Source: a bacterium (GTDB lineage: Bacteria > Latescibacterota > UBA2968). From it: a stretch of 6,380 bases of DNA. Positions 5,873 to 6,380 of this stretch are shown piece after piece. The translations under genes and the position numbers were made by a program. The stretch's first letter is position 1. Each line of letters begins with the position of its first letter. The notes beneath the pieces are model-generated. The model saw nothing but the letters and a program-made list of their open reading frames with translations. It made no database searches and was not told where the DNA came from. The stretch is taken from the NCBI GenBank assembly GCA_027296045.1, contig JAPUJS010000596.1, positions 1 to 6,380 on the forward strand. Direction: 5' to 3'.

Positions 5873-6380
5873 GCTATGAGCCGGTCATCGGGCTGGAAGT
5901 CCACGCCCAGCTTGCCACCCAAACCAAAATCTTCTGTGGCTGTTCGGCCGAATTCGGTGCCGAACCCAACACCCACGTCTGCCCGGTCTGCCTGGGTCTG
6001 CCGGGTGCCCTGCCTGTCTTAAACCGGGAGGTTATTGAGAAAGCCATCCGCATCGCCCTGGCTGTGGGCTGCAATATCCAACCCCGCAGTCGGTTTCTGC
6101 GCAAAAATTACTTTTACCCCGATCTGCCCAAAGGCTATCAGATCTCCCAATTCCAGTCCAACGATGAAATGCCTCTGGCCACCGAAGGCGGCATCGAAAT
6201 CCCCACTAAAAATGGCCCAAAAAAATCCGCCTGACCCGGATTCACGTGGAAGAAGACGCCGGAAAAAGCATTCACGACGAGGAATTTGTGGCTGCCGGAG
6301 AGTCGATGATCGACATCAACCGTTGCGGCGTTCCCCTGATTGAAATCGTCAGCGAGCCCGACATCGCAACGCCGCAAGAG
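5869..6380 (+). CDS. gatB: Asp-tRNA(Asn)/Glu-tRNA(Gln) amidotransferase subunit B, 5' part, frame interrupted
   Basis: GatB binds tRNA and carries out the phosphorylation and amide-transfer step. The ATG at 5869 overlaps the gatA stop (ATGA). The N-terminus MSYEPVIGLEVHAQL is classic. A zinc-knuckle-like Cys23-x-Cys25 ... Cys38-x2-Cys41 set is present, followed by RKNYFYPDLPKGYQISQ. In the opening frame a TGA follows at 6232-6234, after only 121 codons. From 6225 the -1 frame continues the expected protein (IRLTRIHVEEDAGKS, then DINRCGVPLIEIVSEPD) and stays open to the window edge. The join is at a seven-A run (6219-6225), so the real gene should be GatB with a one-base frame change. It is also cut by the window end; full-length GatB is about 475-480 aa. 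Disruption may be a sequencing artefact. Confidence 0.93.
6219..6225 (+). other. A7 run and phased slippery heptamer at the gatB frame break
   Basis: In the gatB opening frame the codons are CCA-AAA-AAA-TCC, so the run reads A-AAA-AAA, a bona fide X-XXY-YYZ slippery heptamer in the correct phase. Moving both lysine tRNAs back one base makes the next codon ATC (6225-6227) and restores the conserved GatB sequence exactly. The same result would follow if the true genome had eight A residues. I see no Shine-Dalgarno-like stimulator upstream. Downstream there is only a weak four-pair stem (TCCG 6226-6229 with CGGA 6237-6240). Confidence 0.7.

Overview
The window reads as a bacterial chromosomal housekeeping segment. 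It is Gram-negative-like: it carries a periplasmic HtrA-type protease, Tat export and CDP-diacylglycerol-dependent phospholipid synthesis. G+C is a little above 50% by eye. The gene mix and the style of the proteins remind me of the Desulfobacterota (sulfate-reducing, formerly deltaproteobacterial lineages). That placement is an impression from memory, not something the sequence proves.

Layout. Positions 1-101 (minus strand) hold the first 33 codons of a membrane protein that looks like the N-terminus of the DNA-uptake protein ComEC. Positions 102-366 form a divergent intergenic region with a near-consensus sigma-70 promoter pointing right (-35 at 279-284, extended -10 at 299-307). From 367 to the right edge everything is on the plus strand and tightly packed: ecfT (ECF transporter T-subunit), truA (tRNA pseudouridine synthase), an HtrA/DegS-like secreted serine protease, pssA (phosphatidylserine synthase), a small two-helix membrane protein of the DUF4321 type, tatA (Tat translocase), gatA and the start of gatB (Asp-tRNA(Asn)/Glu-tRNA(Gln) amidotransferase). 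Gaps are 0-31 nt, except for 77 nt before tatA, which holds a degenerate inverted/tandem repeat. One long operon, or overlapping transcripts started from the promoter near 280, is the simplest reading.

How the genes fit together. truA, gatA and gatB serve tRNA modification and charging. htrA, pssA, the DUF4321 protein and tatA serve the cell envelope (protein quality control, lipid synthesis, folded-protein export). ecfT is the membrane scaffold of a vitamin or metal importer whose ATPases and substrate-binding subunit are not in the window.

Most notable point. gatB is broken in frame 121 codons in, at a run of seven A residues that forms a correctly phased A-AAA-AAA slippery heptamer. A -1 shift there restores the canonical GatB sequence to the window edge. 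This is either a one-base homopolymer error or deletion, or a frameshift or slippage event needed to make an essential protein. The former is the more likely by default. I found no clearly new multi-gene system; the window is mainly ordinary core genome.
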